NCBI GenBank assembly: GCA_052389555.1
Contig: JBQTHV010000036.1
Span: forward strand, 38,665-102,664
Length of the DNA: 64,000 nucleotides
Reading direction: 5' to 3'
Origin: JABFSM01 sp052389555
Lineage (GTDB): Bacteria > Gemmatimonadota > Gemmatimonadetes > Gemmatimonadales > GWC2-71-9
The notes below the pieces were generated by a model, which made no database searches, was not told the origin of the DNA, and saw only the letters and a list, made by a program, of their open reading frames with translations. Both the position numbers and the translations under genes were made by a program. This document shows, piece by piece, positions 32,345 through 39,811 of this stretch. Every line of letters starts with the position of its first letter. The stretch's first letter is position 1.

Positions 32345-33088
32345 CGGCTGCCACAGAGACTGCTTGAGGAACTCGACGCCCGGCGAGCCCCCGGTCCCCC
32401 GCTTGGCTCCGATGGTCCGCTCGACCAGCTTGATGTGCCGGTAGCGCCATTCCTGAAATCCCTCGTCGAAATCGGTCATCAGCTCGAACAGAATGACGAG
32501 CTCCGGCTGCTCGTGATAGACCCGGAGCAGCTCTTCCTGCAGAGCCGGGCTCGGCTGGGTCGGCTGGGTAACGTCCCGGGTCAGGAGCTCCCCGGGGACG
32601 CCCACCCCCCGTTGGTGGAGGAACCGGTAGAAGTGATCGATCACCGACGGATCGGTGAGCCAGCGCTCGGCCGTTGCGCGCTGCCCTTCGTGCTCCGGGA
32701 TCGCCGCAACGACTCCGGGACGCTTGTAGCCATAGGCGAATTCGATCTCCCGAAACTGGAATGACTGAAAGCCCGAAGCGGTGTCGAGCCGGTCGCGGAA
32801 GGAGGCGAACGAGAGCGGCGTCATGGTTTCCAGAATATCGAGCTGCCCGACCAGCGTTTTGAGCACGGTCCGGAGCCGTTTCCAGGTGTGGATGGCACCG
32901 TAGAGATCGTTCCCCGAAAAATCGCGCCCGATCTTGAGCGTCTCGTGGAGCACCAGCTTGAACCAGAGCTCGTAGGTCTGGTGGATCACGATGAATAGCA
33001 TTTCGTCGTGCTCGGGAGGCAGGGACCGCGGCTGCTGCAGCCGGAGCAGCTCGGGGAGGCGGAGGTAGGTAGAGTAGGTGAGCGGCAT
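32306..33088 (-). CDS. kynA: Tryptophan 2,3-dioxygenase
   Basis: A 260-residue heme enzyme that opens the indole ring of L-tryptophan to N-formylkynurenine. Hallmarks are FIVIHQTYELWFKLVLHE, SGFQSFQFREIE, and the C-terminal DFDEGFQEWRYRHIKLVERT, with the heme-ligand His. I start at the ATG at 33088 (MPLTYSTYLRL); the longer frame from 33127 begins with residues encoded by a repeat arm. It is the last gene of the ocd-dpaL-kynU-kynA set. Kynurenine formamidase is not found in the window. Confidence 0.92.
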   Translation of the reverse strand: MPLTYSTYLRLPELLRLQQPRSLPPEHDEMLFIVIHQTYELWFKLVLHETLKIGRDFSGNDLYGAIHTWKRLRTVLKTLVGQLDILETMTPLSFASFRDRLDTASGFQSFQFREIEFAYGYKRPGVVAAIPEHEGQRATAERWLTDPSVIDHFYRFLHQRGVGVPGELLTRDVTQPTQPSPALQEELLRVYHEQPELVILFELMTDFDEGFQEWRYRHIKLVERTIGAKRGTGGSPGVEFLKQSLWQPLFPDLWAIRHRM

Positions 33089-33091
33089 GAC

Positions 33092-33120
33092 GAGGGAAGT
33101 GTGAAAAGTGAAAAGTGAGC
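33092..33120. repeat. Short GTGAAAAGTGAAAAGTGA repeat arm upstream of kynA
   Basis: The plus-strand sequence gaagtgtgaaaagtgaaaag then tgagcgg is a two- to three-copy tandem of gtgaaaa, lying between kynU and kynA. It has no inverted partner here. Its style matches the other short-unit elements. Confidence 0.5.
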
Positions 33121-33163
33121 GGTGCAACGGGCGAACCGGTACCCCACCAATTCCGAGACCGGG

Positions 33164-34435
33164 TTAGGCCGCCACCAGGTCTCCCAGCGCGTGGGCGAAC
33201 CGCCAGACCTCATGGAACGTATTGTAGAACGGTACCGGCGCGGCCCGGATCACGCCGGGATTGCGGTAGTCGGTGACGAACCCGCGTTGCCGCAGGGCCC
33301 GCACCAGGGATTCCGCTCCTCCGACTTGCAGGGAAACCTGACAGCCTCGGGCCGCCGGGTCGCGCGGGGTCAGGAGGCGTACCGGCTTACCCGGAAGCCG
33401 ATCGATGAGGAACTCGAGATACCCGGTGAGTCGTTCCGACTTGCGGCGCAGCACCGGCATGCCCACCCGGTCGAAGAGTGCCAAGGACGCGGCTAACGGC
33501 GCCATCGCGAGGACCGGCGGACTGCTGATCTGCCAGCCGGCGGCATCCGCCACCGGGACGAAGCCAGACCCGGACTGCATCTCGAAGCGGGTCTCCGGGT
33601 CGTTCCCCCACCAGCCCCCGAACCGGGGCAGCAAGCGATCCCCGGCGTGGCGTTCGTGCAGGAAGCAACCCCCGATCCCGCCGGGGCCGCCGTTCAAATA
33701 CTTGTAAGAGCACCATGCCGCGAAATCCACGTCCCAGGCGTGCAGCTCCAGCTCCACATTCCCGATTGCGTGGGCCAGGTCGAAGCCGACCAGGCATCCG
33801 GCCCGATGCGCCGCCGCGGTCATGCGCGGGAGGTCGAGGAACTGTCCGGTGTAGTAGTGCACCCCGCTGAGCCAGACGACGGCGATCTCGCTACCCCGCT
33901 CCGCGAGAAGCCCCTCGACATCTTCGGTGCGAAGCAGCGGTTCTCCGGGGCGGGGCCGCGCGATGAGGACCGCCTCGGGCCCTAACCCGCGGTATTGTGC
34001 ATGTGACGCCACGGCGTAGGCATCCGATGGGAACGCGGCGGGTTCGATCAGGATGCGGGTTCGCGCGCCCTCCGGCCGATAGAAGGTGACCAGCAGCAGG
34101 TGCAGGTTCACCGTCAGCGCGTTCATGGCGATCACCTCACCGGGGAGTGCCCCGACCAGCCGGGAGAGCGGGTCCCGGAGCCGTTGGCTGTAGGTATACC
34201 ACGGGTCGGGACCCTCGAAATACCCGTCCACTCCCAGCCGGGCCCAGCGTTCGAGCTCGTGGTCGAGTTGAGCCATCGCCCCGCGGGGCAGGGCACCGAG
34301 GGAGTTGCCGCAGAAATAGACCAGCGACTTCCCCCCTTCGGCGGGGAGCTCGAAGTTGGTTCGGTACGACGCGAGGGGATCGGCCTCGTCCTGGGTCAGG
34401 GCCCAGGCCTCGTCGGGAGCGTAATCGGTGGTCAC
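33164..34435 (-). CDS. kynU: Kynureninase
   Basis: A 423-residue PLP enzyme that cleaves kynurenine (or 3-hydroxykynurenine) to anthranilate (or 3-hydroxyanthranilate) and alanine. The PLP lysine is in AAWCSYKYLNGGPGG, near residue 245, and the ring-stacking region GFDLAHAIGN and C-terminal substrate residues NPGVIRAAPVPFYN are as expected. The start overlaps the dpaL stop by 4 bases. Anthranilate made here is also the TrpD substrate encoded 11 kb away. Confidence 0.93.
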   Translation of the reverse strand: MTTDYAPDEAWALTQDEADPLASYRTNFELPAEGGKSLVYFCGNSLGALPRGAMAQLDHELERWARLGVDGYFEGPDPWYTYSQRLRDPLSRLVGALPGEVIAMNALTVNLHLLLVTFYRPEGARTRILIEPAAFPSDAYAVASHAQYRGLGPEAVLIARPRPGEPLLRTEDVEGLLAERGSEIAVVWLSGVHYYTGQFLDLPRMTAAAHRAGCLVGFDLAHAIGNVELELHAWDVDFAAWCSYKYLNGGPGGIGGCFLHERHAGDRLLPRFGGWWGNDPETRFEMQSGSGFVPVADAAGWQISSPPVLAMAPLAASLALFDRVGMPVLRRKSERLTGYLEFLIDRLPGKPVRLLTPRDPAARGCQVSLQVGGAESLVRALRQRGFVTDYRNPGVIRAAPVPFYNTFHEVWRFAHALGDLVAA

Positions 34436-35505
34436 GGGCGGTCCGTCGCACCCTCGGTGTTCACCAGGAACACCCGCGTGTTAGGGCCGAGCTTGAGAAA
34501 GCGCCGCGCCGCCAGGAGCTCGGGGGCTTCGAGCAACGCGAAGAGGCCGGCCAGGCCCGCCGCCCCTGAGGGGCCGGCTTCGATCGCCGGATCGGCCCCG
34601 AGCGGCTGGGCCAGCCGCCGCATCGCGGCCTCGGCAAAGCGGTCCTCGACGGTCAGGACCAACTCCACGCCGCGACGCACAATCGGCCACGCGGTGAGCG
34701 AGACGTGGCCGCAATTGAGGCCGGCCATGATCGAGTCCTGCCGACCTCGGGAGGGGACCGGCTGTCCCTCCGGGTGATCCACCGAGGCCATCAGCGGGTC
34801 CGCTTCGACGGGCTCCACCGCCGCGAGCATGGGCTGCTCCCGCCGGCTCCGGAAGTGTTCCACCGCAGCCTGCGCAAGCCCTCCCACTCCGGCCTGAATC
34901 AGCACGACCTCCGGGTTAGGCAAGCCGGTGACCCGGCGTTGTTCTTCCGCTTCCTCGAAGAGCGTCGAGTAGCCCTCGGCGATGCAGTGCGGGAGGTCCA
35001 GATACCCTTCGTATCCGACATCGGCGACGACCTCCCAACCCCTGGCCGCGCTCACGGCCGCGCATCGCTGCACCGCGTCGTCGTAGGTCCCCTCCACCCG
35101 CTCGACCCTGGCCCCCTCCCGGCGGATATGCTCGATGCGCGGCGGCGTCGCATGCGCCGGGATGAACACGACCGCGGGAATTCCCATCTGCCTCGCCGCC
35201 CAGGCAAGGGCGCGGCCATGGTTCCCTTCCGTCGCCGTCGAGACCGTGAGCGGCGCCGGGTGGCGATCGAGGAGCCGGTGCAGCGCCCACGAGGCGCCCA
35301 ACACCTTGAAGGATTGTAGCCCGAATCGCCCCGATTCGTCCTTGACCAGTAATCCCCCGATCCCCAGCGCAGCCGCCAGGGCGGCACAGGACCTGAGCGG
35401 GGTTGGCGCATAGCCCGCGAGCGTCCGATGGAATTCGCGCACCGGCTCGCGGCTCGGCTGCGGGGTCACCCCGGGCTCGAAGAACGGATTCACCCGCGCG
35501 CGCAT
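34432..35505 (-). CDS. dpaL: Diaminopropionate ammonia-lyase-like PLP enzyme
   Basis: A 357-residue fold-type II PLP enzyme. KDESGRFGLQSFKVLGASWA holds the Schiff-base Lys near residue 67. STATEGNHGRALAWAARQMG and the glycine-rich VLIQAGVGGLAQAAV bind the cofactor phosphate. The pattern matches 2,3-diaminopropionate ammonia-lyase, which makes pyruvate and ammonia; a related serine/threonine deaminase is the alternative. Start is the ATG at 35505, 2 bases after the ocd stop. The role beside kynureninase is not obvious. Confidence 0.82.
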   Translation of the reverse strand: MRARVNPFFEPGVTPQPSREPVREFHRTLAGYAPTPLRSCAALAAALGIGGLLVKDESGRFGLQSFKVLGASWALHRLLDRHPAPLTVSTATEGNHGRALAWAARQMGIPAVVFIPAHATPPRIEHIRREGARVERVEGTYDDAVQRCAAVSAARGWEVVADVGYEGYLDLPHCIAEGYSTLFEEAEEQRRVTGLPNPEVVLIQAGVGGLAQAAVEHFRSRREQPMLAAVEPVEADPLMASVDHPEGQPVPSRGRQDSIMAGLNCGHVSLTAWPIVRRGVELVLTVEDRFAEAAMRRLAQPLGADPAIEAGPSGAAGLAGLFALLEAPELLAARRFLKLGPNTRVFLVNTEGATDRP

Positions 35506-35507
35506 GG

Positions 35508-36509
35508 TCACCCGTGCCGCTTTCCTCCCAGCTCGGCCTGGAGCCCGGCCTGTCCGGCCTCGGCCCTCCGCCACACCAGGTCCGCCGCGGCAAGATCTTC
35601 GACCGCGAGCCCCAGCGACTTGAAGACGGTGACCTGGTCCGGATCGCTCCGGCCCGGTATCCGTCCCAGCAACACGTCGCCCAGCTCTCCGGCGATGTGC
35701 GTATCGGCAATGGCTCCCTCGGCCCGAGGGATCAGGAAGTCTCCTGCTTCGTTCCTCGCGGATTCCAGCCGGTCCACGATCAAGCGCGCGCGAGCTACCG
35801 TGGCGGTATCGAGCTCCCGAGTGGTCGGCAGACTTGCCCCTACCGCGTTCAGATGGGCGCCGTTGGCGATCCACTCCGAGCGCACGACCGGCTCGGCCGA
35901 CGCCGTCACGGTGCAGATCAGATCCGCCCCCTCGAGGGCCGCTGGTGGGCCGGCGACAGGCTCCACCTGGATCCGAAGCTGCTCCGCGGCCCAGCGCACG
36001 AACCCCAGCACGCGTTCCGCATGGGGGCTCCAAACCCTAACCCGCCGAAGCGGGCGCACCAGCGCCAACGCCTCCAGATGGGTGCGCGCCTGCACCCCGC
36101 TCCCGAGCAGGGCCAGATCCCCCGCGCCGGAACGGGCAAGGACCCGAGTGGCCACCGCCGAAACCGCGGCGGTCCGGATCGCGGTGATGCTGCTCGCGTC
36201 CATGACGGCGAGCGGTGAACCCACCTCCGGATCGAAGAGCACCACCAGTCCCTGATGGGAATCCAGCGGAGTGCCTGCGTTCCCCGGGAACACCGTGATC
36301 GCTTTGAGACCCAGCACGTCAGGACGGCGGAGCTCGGCCGGCATCACGGCGAAGGCCCCACGCCCTTCGGCGAGCCGCAATACGGTTCGGAGCGGGAGCT
36401 GCGCCTCGCCACGGCTCAAGCCGCGCAGGACGCGCTCCATCGCCTCGATGCATTCGCCCATCGGGAGGAGCGCAGTCACCTCGGCCTGACTCAGGATCCG
36501 GACCGGCAT
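35508..36509 (-). CDS. Ornithine cyclodeaminase/mu-crystallin family dehydrogenase
   Basis: A 333-residue NAD(P)-binding protein. Hallmarks are the N-terminal MPVRILSQAEVTALLPMGEC, GLKAITVFPGN with the substrate Lys, MDASSITAIRTAAVSAVATR, and a Rossmann loop LALLGSGVQARTH. Family members act as ornithine cyclodeaminase, alanine dehydrogenase or imine reductases. It leads an operon with dpaL, kynU and kynA, so it probably acts on an amino or imino acid there. The true substrate is not readable. Confidence 0.85.
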   Translation of the reverse strand: MPVRILSQAEVTALLPMGECIEAMERVLRGLSRGEAQLPLRTVLRLAEGRGAFAVMPAELRRPDVLGLKAITVFPGNAGTPLDSHQGLVVLFDPEVGSPLAVMDASSITAIRTAAVSAVATRVLARSGAGDLALLGSGVQARTHLEALALVRPLRRVRVWSPHAERVLGFVRWAAEQLRIQVEPVAGPPAALEGADLICTVTASAEPVVRSEWIANGAHLNAVGASLPTTRELDTATVARARLIVDRLESARNEAGDFLIPRAEGAIADTHIAGELGDVLLGRIPGRSDPDQVTVFKSLGLAVEDLAAADLVWRRAEAGQAGLQAELGGKRHG

Positions 36510-36531
36510 GAGGGGGGTAATTTACCGAGCG

Positions 36532-36762
36532 ATGAACCTGACGCGGATACCGGTTGGCCTGGTCATCGCGGGCGCCGGCCTGCTGCTGGTAGTGGTGGGG
36601 TTGCTGGTCTGGGCGGGCGCCTTCAGCTGGTTCGGCCGGCTCCCCGGCGACATCCGGATCGAACGCCCGGGGGTGCGGTTCTACTTTCCGCTCGTTTCGA
36701 TGATCATTGTATCGATCGTGCTATCGTTGCTGATTGGGTTGGTGCAGCGGCTCACCAGGTAG
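36532..36762 (+). CDS. DUF2905 family small membrane protein
   Basis: A 76-residue protein with two hydrophobic helices around the conserved motif FGRLPGDIRIERPGVRFYFP, which identifies DUF2905. The function is unknown. It is divergent from the ocd operon, with only 22 bases between the starts, so the promoters overlap. A repeat hairpin begins right after its stop. Confidence 0.85.
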   Translation: MNLTRIPVGLVIAGAGLLLVVVGLLVWAGAFSWFGRLPGDIRIERPGVRFYFPLVSMIIVSIVLSLLIGLVQRLTR

Positions 36763-36863
36763 CAGGACGGCCAGACGGCCAGACGGCCAGACGGCCAGAC
36801 GGCCAGACGGCCAGGCGGCAAGTTGTACCACCGGCCGTCCCGCCAGCCTGCCGTCCTGTCACC
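36763..36863. repeat. Tandem-repeat-armed hairpin with perfect AGACGGCC x5
   Basis: Five perfect 8-bp units AGACGGCC lie at 36773-36812, flanked by ggacggcc and aggcggca. After a 15-base spacer the right arm (36831-36863, ggccgtcccgccagcctgcc then gtcctgtc) is an imperfect inverse. It fills the gap between the convergent DUF2905 and DoxX genes. The words match those at 13296-13373 and 14234-14330. Confidence 0.85.
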
Positions 36864-36866
36864 GGT

Positions 36867-37268
36867 TCAGTCCCACTTCCCCTTTCCCATCCCATACCGT
36901 CCCGATCCCAGCAAGAACACGGCAAGGGCCGAAAACAGAATGAGTGCCTCAAGCTCCACTGCCCAGCCGCCGCCTTGCTGGCCCGTGGCGAACAACCTCG
37001 GGCGAAGCACCAGGACGCCAGCCATGATCATGTCGACGGCGATGACCAGCGCGGCAACCCGGGCCTTCCACCCCGCAATCACCAGCAGAGGAGCGACGAT
37101 CTCCGCGAGATACGTCCCGTAGGCAAGCTCGCCGGGAAGGCCAAGGCTGGCCAGCGGTTGCTTGATCCACTCTACTCCGTTGAGGACTTTGAACACCCCG
37201 TGGAACAGGAGAACCCCGCCCAGCGCGAGCCGAAGCAGGAGTTTCCCGAGATCTTCGCGACTGGTCAT
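36867..37268 (-). CDS. DoxX family membrane protein
   Basis: A 133-residue protein with four hydrophobic helices. The start MTSREDLGKLLLRLALGGVL and the FHGVFKVLNGVEWI segment fit the DoxX family. DoxX proteins are linked to thiosulfate:quinone oxidoreductase or redox stress in different bacteria; no specific role can be given here. It lies 6 bases after the intradiol dioxygenase stop, so the two probably form an operon. Confidence 0.87.
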   Translation of the reverse strand: MTSREDLGKLLLRLALGGVLLFHGVFKVLNGVEWIKQPLASLGLPGELAYGTYLAEIVAPLLVIAGWKARVAALVIAVDMIMAGVLVLRPRLFATGQQGGGWAVELEALILFSALAVFLLGSGRYGMGKGKWD

Positions 37269-37274
37269 ACCTGC

Positions 37275-38027
37275 TTACCCCATCCGCAAGCCAACCGAGA
37301 CCTCACCGCGGTACCCTGACCCATCGGGGACGACCCGCAGGAGCAGAGCTTCGCCGGTATTGCGCAAACGGTAGATCCCGTCTTGCGCATTGCGGGTAGG
37401 TCGGGGGCCCTTGGGCTGGTAGGGCGACTGCTCGAAGACCCGATCGGAGAGGGCGTCGTCGAAGTAGAGCTGGGAGGTGAACTCATGGGCTCGCCGCTCG
37501 CCCTCAAATACCCGCACCTTGAAGTGAATGTGCACGGTCCGGCCCGCATACCAGCCCGGATAGACGGTCAGGAACTCCGCCTTCCCCGCGCGATCGGTCA
37601 TCTGGTAGCCGCGGAGAAACTTCCGGCCTCGAGTATCGAAAAACCCGTTGGTATCGAGCACGTCGGAGTACACCCCCAGCGCGTCGCATTGCCAAACATC
37701 CACCATCGCGCCCGGAACCGGCGCGCAAGCGTTGCCATCGACGCGGGTTACCCCGATCGTGAGGCGGAGCGGCGCGCCTTCACTGACGGCGCTGGTGGTC
37801 GGATCGAGACGGATGTCGGCGCGCTGCAGCCGCTCGTCCACGAAGTAGGGACCCTCGGTCTGGGCCGGTGTGACGACACAATCCAATCCGTCAAGGTCCA
37901 CGCCGCTTACCGGAGCCGGTTGACCGGGAGAGGAAGCGGCTGATTGGCTTCCCGTGAGCGCCAGGGCTCCCGCGGCTCCCAGCACGCTCAGCATTTCACG
38001 CCGAGTGATATGCGAATCGCCCGACAT
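37275..38027 (-). CDS. Secreted intradiol ring-cleavage dioxygenase-like protein (Tat signal)
   Basis: A 250-residue protein from the ATG at 38027. It has a twin-arginine signal (HITRREMLSVLGAAGALALT). The catalytic domain has the non-heme Fe(III) ligands in order: Tyr in DALGVYSDV, Tyr in GWYAGRTVHIHFKV, and two His in the same segment. CVVTPAQTEGPYF is typical of the family. Exported intradiol enzymes act on unknown aromatic substrates. It is paired with DoxX downstream and a divergent LysR gene upstream. Confidence 0.87.
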   Translation of the reverse strand: MSGDSHITRREMLSVLGAAGALALTGSQSAASSPGQPAPVSGVDLDGLDCVVTPAQTEGPYFVDERLQRADIRLDPTTSAVSEGAPLRLTIGVTRVDGNACAPVPGAMVDVWQCDALGVYSDVLDTNGFFDTRGRKFLRGYQMTDRAGKAEFLTVYPGWYAGRTVHIHFKVRVFEGERRAHEFTSQLYFDDALSDRVFEQSPYQPKGPRPTRNAQDGIYRLRNTGEALLLRVVPDGSGYRGEVSVGLRMG

Positions 38028-38103
38028 CACCCCGTCCTGGAAAAGGTAGGGTTCCAATCTACCCAACCTTCAGTCATCATCGCCAATACTTTGTTGATAT
38101 CGA

Positions 38104-38124
38104 TTAATAGGGCTAGCTTATTAA
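38104..38124. promoter_or_regulatory. Inverted repeat TTAATA-N9-TATTAA, candidate LysR operator
   Basis: The 98-base gap between the divergent dioxygenase and LysR genes is unusually AT-rich. It contains TTAATA (38104-38109) and its exact inverse TATTAA (38119-38124), immediately before the LysR ATG at 38126. LysR regulators typically bind such imperfect dyads in shared promoters. Assignment is by position. Confidence 0.5.
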
Positions 38125-38125
38125 G

Positions 38126-39055
38126 ATGGAGCTCCGGCATCTCCGCTACTTCGTCGCTCTCGCTGAGGAACTTCACTTCGGTCGCGCGGCAGCCCGCCTG
38201 CGGGTGGCACAGCCTGCCCTGAGCCAGCAACTCAGGCAACTTGAGATAGAACTCGGGGTGACTCTGCTTGCCCGAACCAAGCGGCGGGTCGCTTTGACGG
38301 AGCCGGGCCGGGCCTTTCTGACGGAGGCCCGGCGAACTCTCAGCTCCGCTGCCGTCGCGGTTCGGGCTGCGCAGCGAGCTGCGGCGGGGGAGGTCGGAAG
38401 TCTTCGAATTGGCTACGTTGATTTGGCAACCTGGCTCAATTTTCCCGCGATTCTTCGCACCTTTCGCCAGCGATTCCCCGAAGTCGACGTGAGCCTCACC
38501 GAGTTACACCGGGAGCCGCAACGCGAGGCATTGCTTCGGGGAGATCTGGACGTGGGATTCTTTGCCATGGCCGATCGAGACCAGGGCCTGTCGGGCTTTC
38601 CGGTTGCCCGTGATCAGCTGCTCGTCGCGTTGCCGGGCGGTCATCCGCTGGCGGCCCGCTCCACCATTCCGCTCGGACTGTTGGCCGAGGAGAACTGGGT
38701 GCTCTTCCCGCGTGAGCTCCGCACCGTCCACGTGGAGCTCGTGCTCGCGGCCTGCCGCCAGGCAGGGTTCGTTCCCCGCATCGTGCAGGAGGCAAGCCAG
38801 GTCCACACCATCGCCGGCCTGGTGAGTGCCGGGGTCGGGTTGACCTTGCTGCCGCGAGCGATGGCCGCAGCCCCTCGCGCTGGAGTCGTCTACCGGCCGC
38901 TGGCCGGCCCCGCCCCCGAGTTGCTGCTCCATGTGATCTGGCGGCAGGGTGACCTTCCCCCTCCCGCGGCCCGGTTCATCGCCCTGGCCCGCGATCTCGC
39001 CGGACCGGGCCGTGCGGTTGACCCCCCGGATTCGTCGAGTTCATACTCCAGCTAG
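38126..39055 (+). CDS. LysR-family transcriptional regulator
   Basis: A 309-residue regulator. The N-terminal winged helix reads MELRHLRYFVALAEELHFGR then AAARLRVAQPALSQQLRQLE. The C-terminal effector domain starts near residue 90 (GSLRIGYVDLATWLNFPAIL). The helix-turn-helix resembles the CatR/BenM group that control aromatic degradation. It is divergent from the intradiol dioxygenase/doxX operon and probably regulates it. Confidence 0.93.
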   Translation: MELRHLRYFVALAEELHFGRAAARLRVAQPALSQQLRQLEIELGVTLLARTKRRVALTEPGRAFLTEARRTLSSAAVAVRAAQRAAAGEVGSLRIGYVDLATWLNFPAILRTFRQRFPEVDVSLTELHREPQREALLRGDLDVGFFAMADRDQGLSGFPVARDQLLVALPGGHPLAARSTIPLGLLAEENWVLFPRELRTVHVELVLAACRQAGFVPRIVQEASQVHTIAGLVSAGVGLTLLPRAMAAAPRAGVVYRPLAGPAPELLLHVIWRQGDLPPPAARFIALARDLAGPGRAVDPPDSSSSYSS

Positions 39056-39075
39056 CTGTGGTGTCTCAGGCGCAC

Positions 39076-39807
39076 ATGAACCTTCCCCATGGCGAGTTCC
39101 GGTTACTGCCGATGGCAACCGGCCTGTTCGTGGCAGTGCTCGTGCTCACCCCTCCGCTCGATTCCAAGTTCATCGCGATCGGTCCCTTCGCGCTCCCCGG
39201 GGCAACGATCATCTTCCCGATCGCGTTCATCCTGAACGACGTGCTGACCGAGGTCTATGGCTACGAGCGGTCCCGCCGGATCATCTGGACCGGCCTGGCC
39301 TGCCAGCTGTTCGCCGCCGGGTCCTTCTGGATCGTGGGGCGGCTCCCGGGCGCTTTCTTCTGGACCAGCCAATCCGCTTACGATACCATCCTCGGGGTGG
39401 CCCCCCGCATCGCGCTGGCGAGCTTCACCGCCTATCTCGCCGGGGAGTTCGCCAACAGCTACGTGCTGTCGCGGCTCAAGTTTTCCCAGCGGGGCCGCCG
39501 CGGGCTGGCTCAGGGCTGGCGCTTCGTGGCCTCCACGCTCGTGGGGGAAGCCGTCGATACGACGATCTTCATGACGGTGGGCTTTGCGGGGGTGATCGCT
39601 GGCCGCGATCTGCTCACCACCATGCTGGTGCTGTACGGATTCAAGCTGGGCTACGAAATCGTGGCGCTGCCGCTGAGCATCCGGGTGGCCAACTGGATGA
39701 AGCGGGTGGAACGGTTCGATCAGCTGGACGACCCGATGCTAACACGCTACACCCCGTTCCGGCTTCGGGTCTCCCCGGCCGGGGCCAGCAACCAGCCGGC
39801 GCCCTAG
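39076..39807 (+). CDS. yhhQ: Queuosine precursor transporter (YhhQ/VUT family)
   Basis: A 243-residue membrane protein with about six helices. Hallmarks are KFIAIGPFALPGATIIFPIA, FILNDVLTEVYGYERSRRII and the GEAVDTTIFMTVGFAG segment. The family imports queuosine precursors such as preQ0 or preQ1 for tRNA modification. A GTG at 39058 would extend it by six residues. It follows the LysR gene closely but is functionally unrelated. Confidence 0.9.
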   Translation: MNLPHGEFRLLPMATGLFVAVLVLTPPLDSKFIAIGPFALPGATIIFPIAFILNDVLTEVYGYERSRRIIWTGLACQLFAAGSFWIVGRLPGAFFWTSQSAYDTILGVAPRIALASFTAYLAGEFANSYVLSRLKFSQRGRRGLAQGWRFVASTLVGEAVDTTIFMTVGFAGVIAGRDLLTTMLVLYGFKLGYEIVALPLSIRVANWMKRVERFDQLDDPMLTRYTPFRLRVSPAGASNQPAP

Positions 39808-39811
39808 CTCG

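Noticed and set aside
32306..33127. Longer kynA start at 33127
   Set aside because: The extra 13 residues are encoded by a gtgaaaa repeat arm, while MPLTYSTYLRL at 33088 fits the start of the conserved enzyme.
36763..36863. CRISPR array
   Set aside because: The units are only 8 bases, without unique spacers of constant length, and there are no cas genes.
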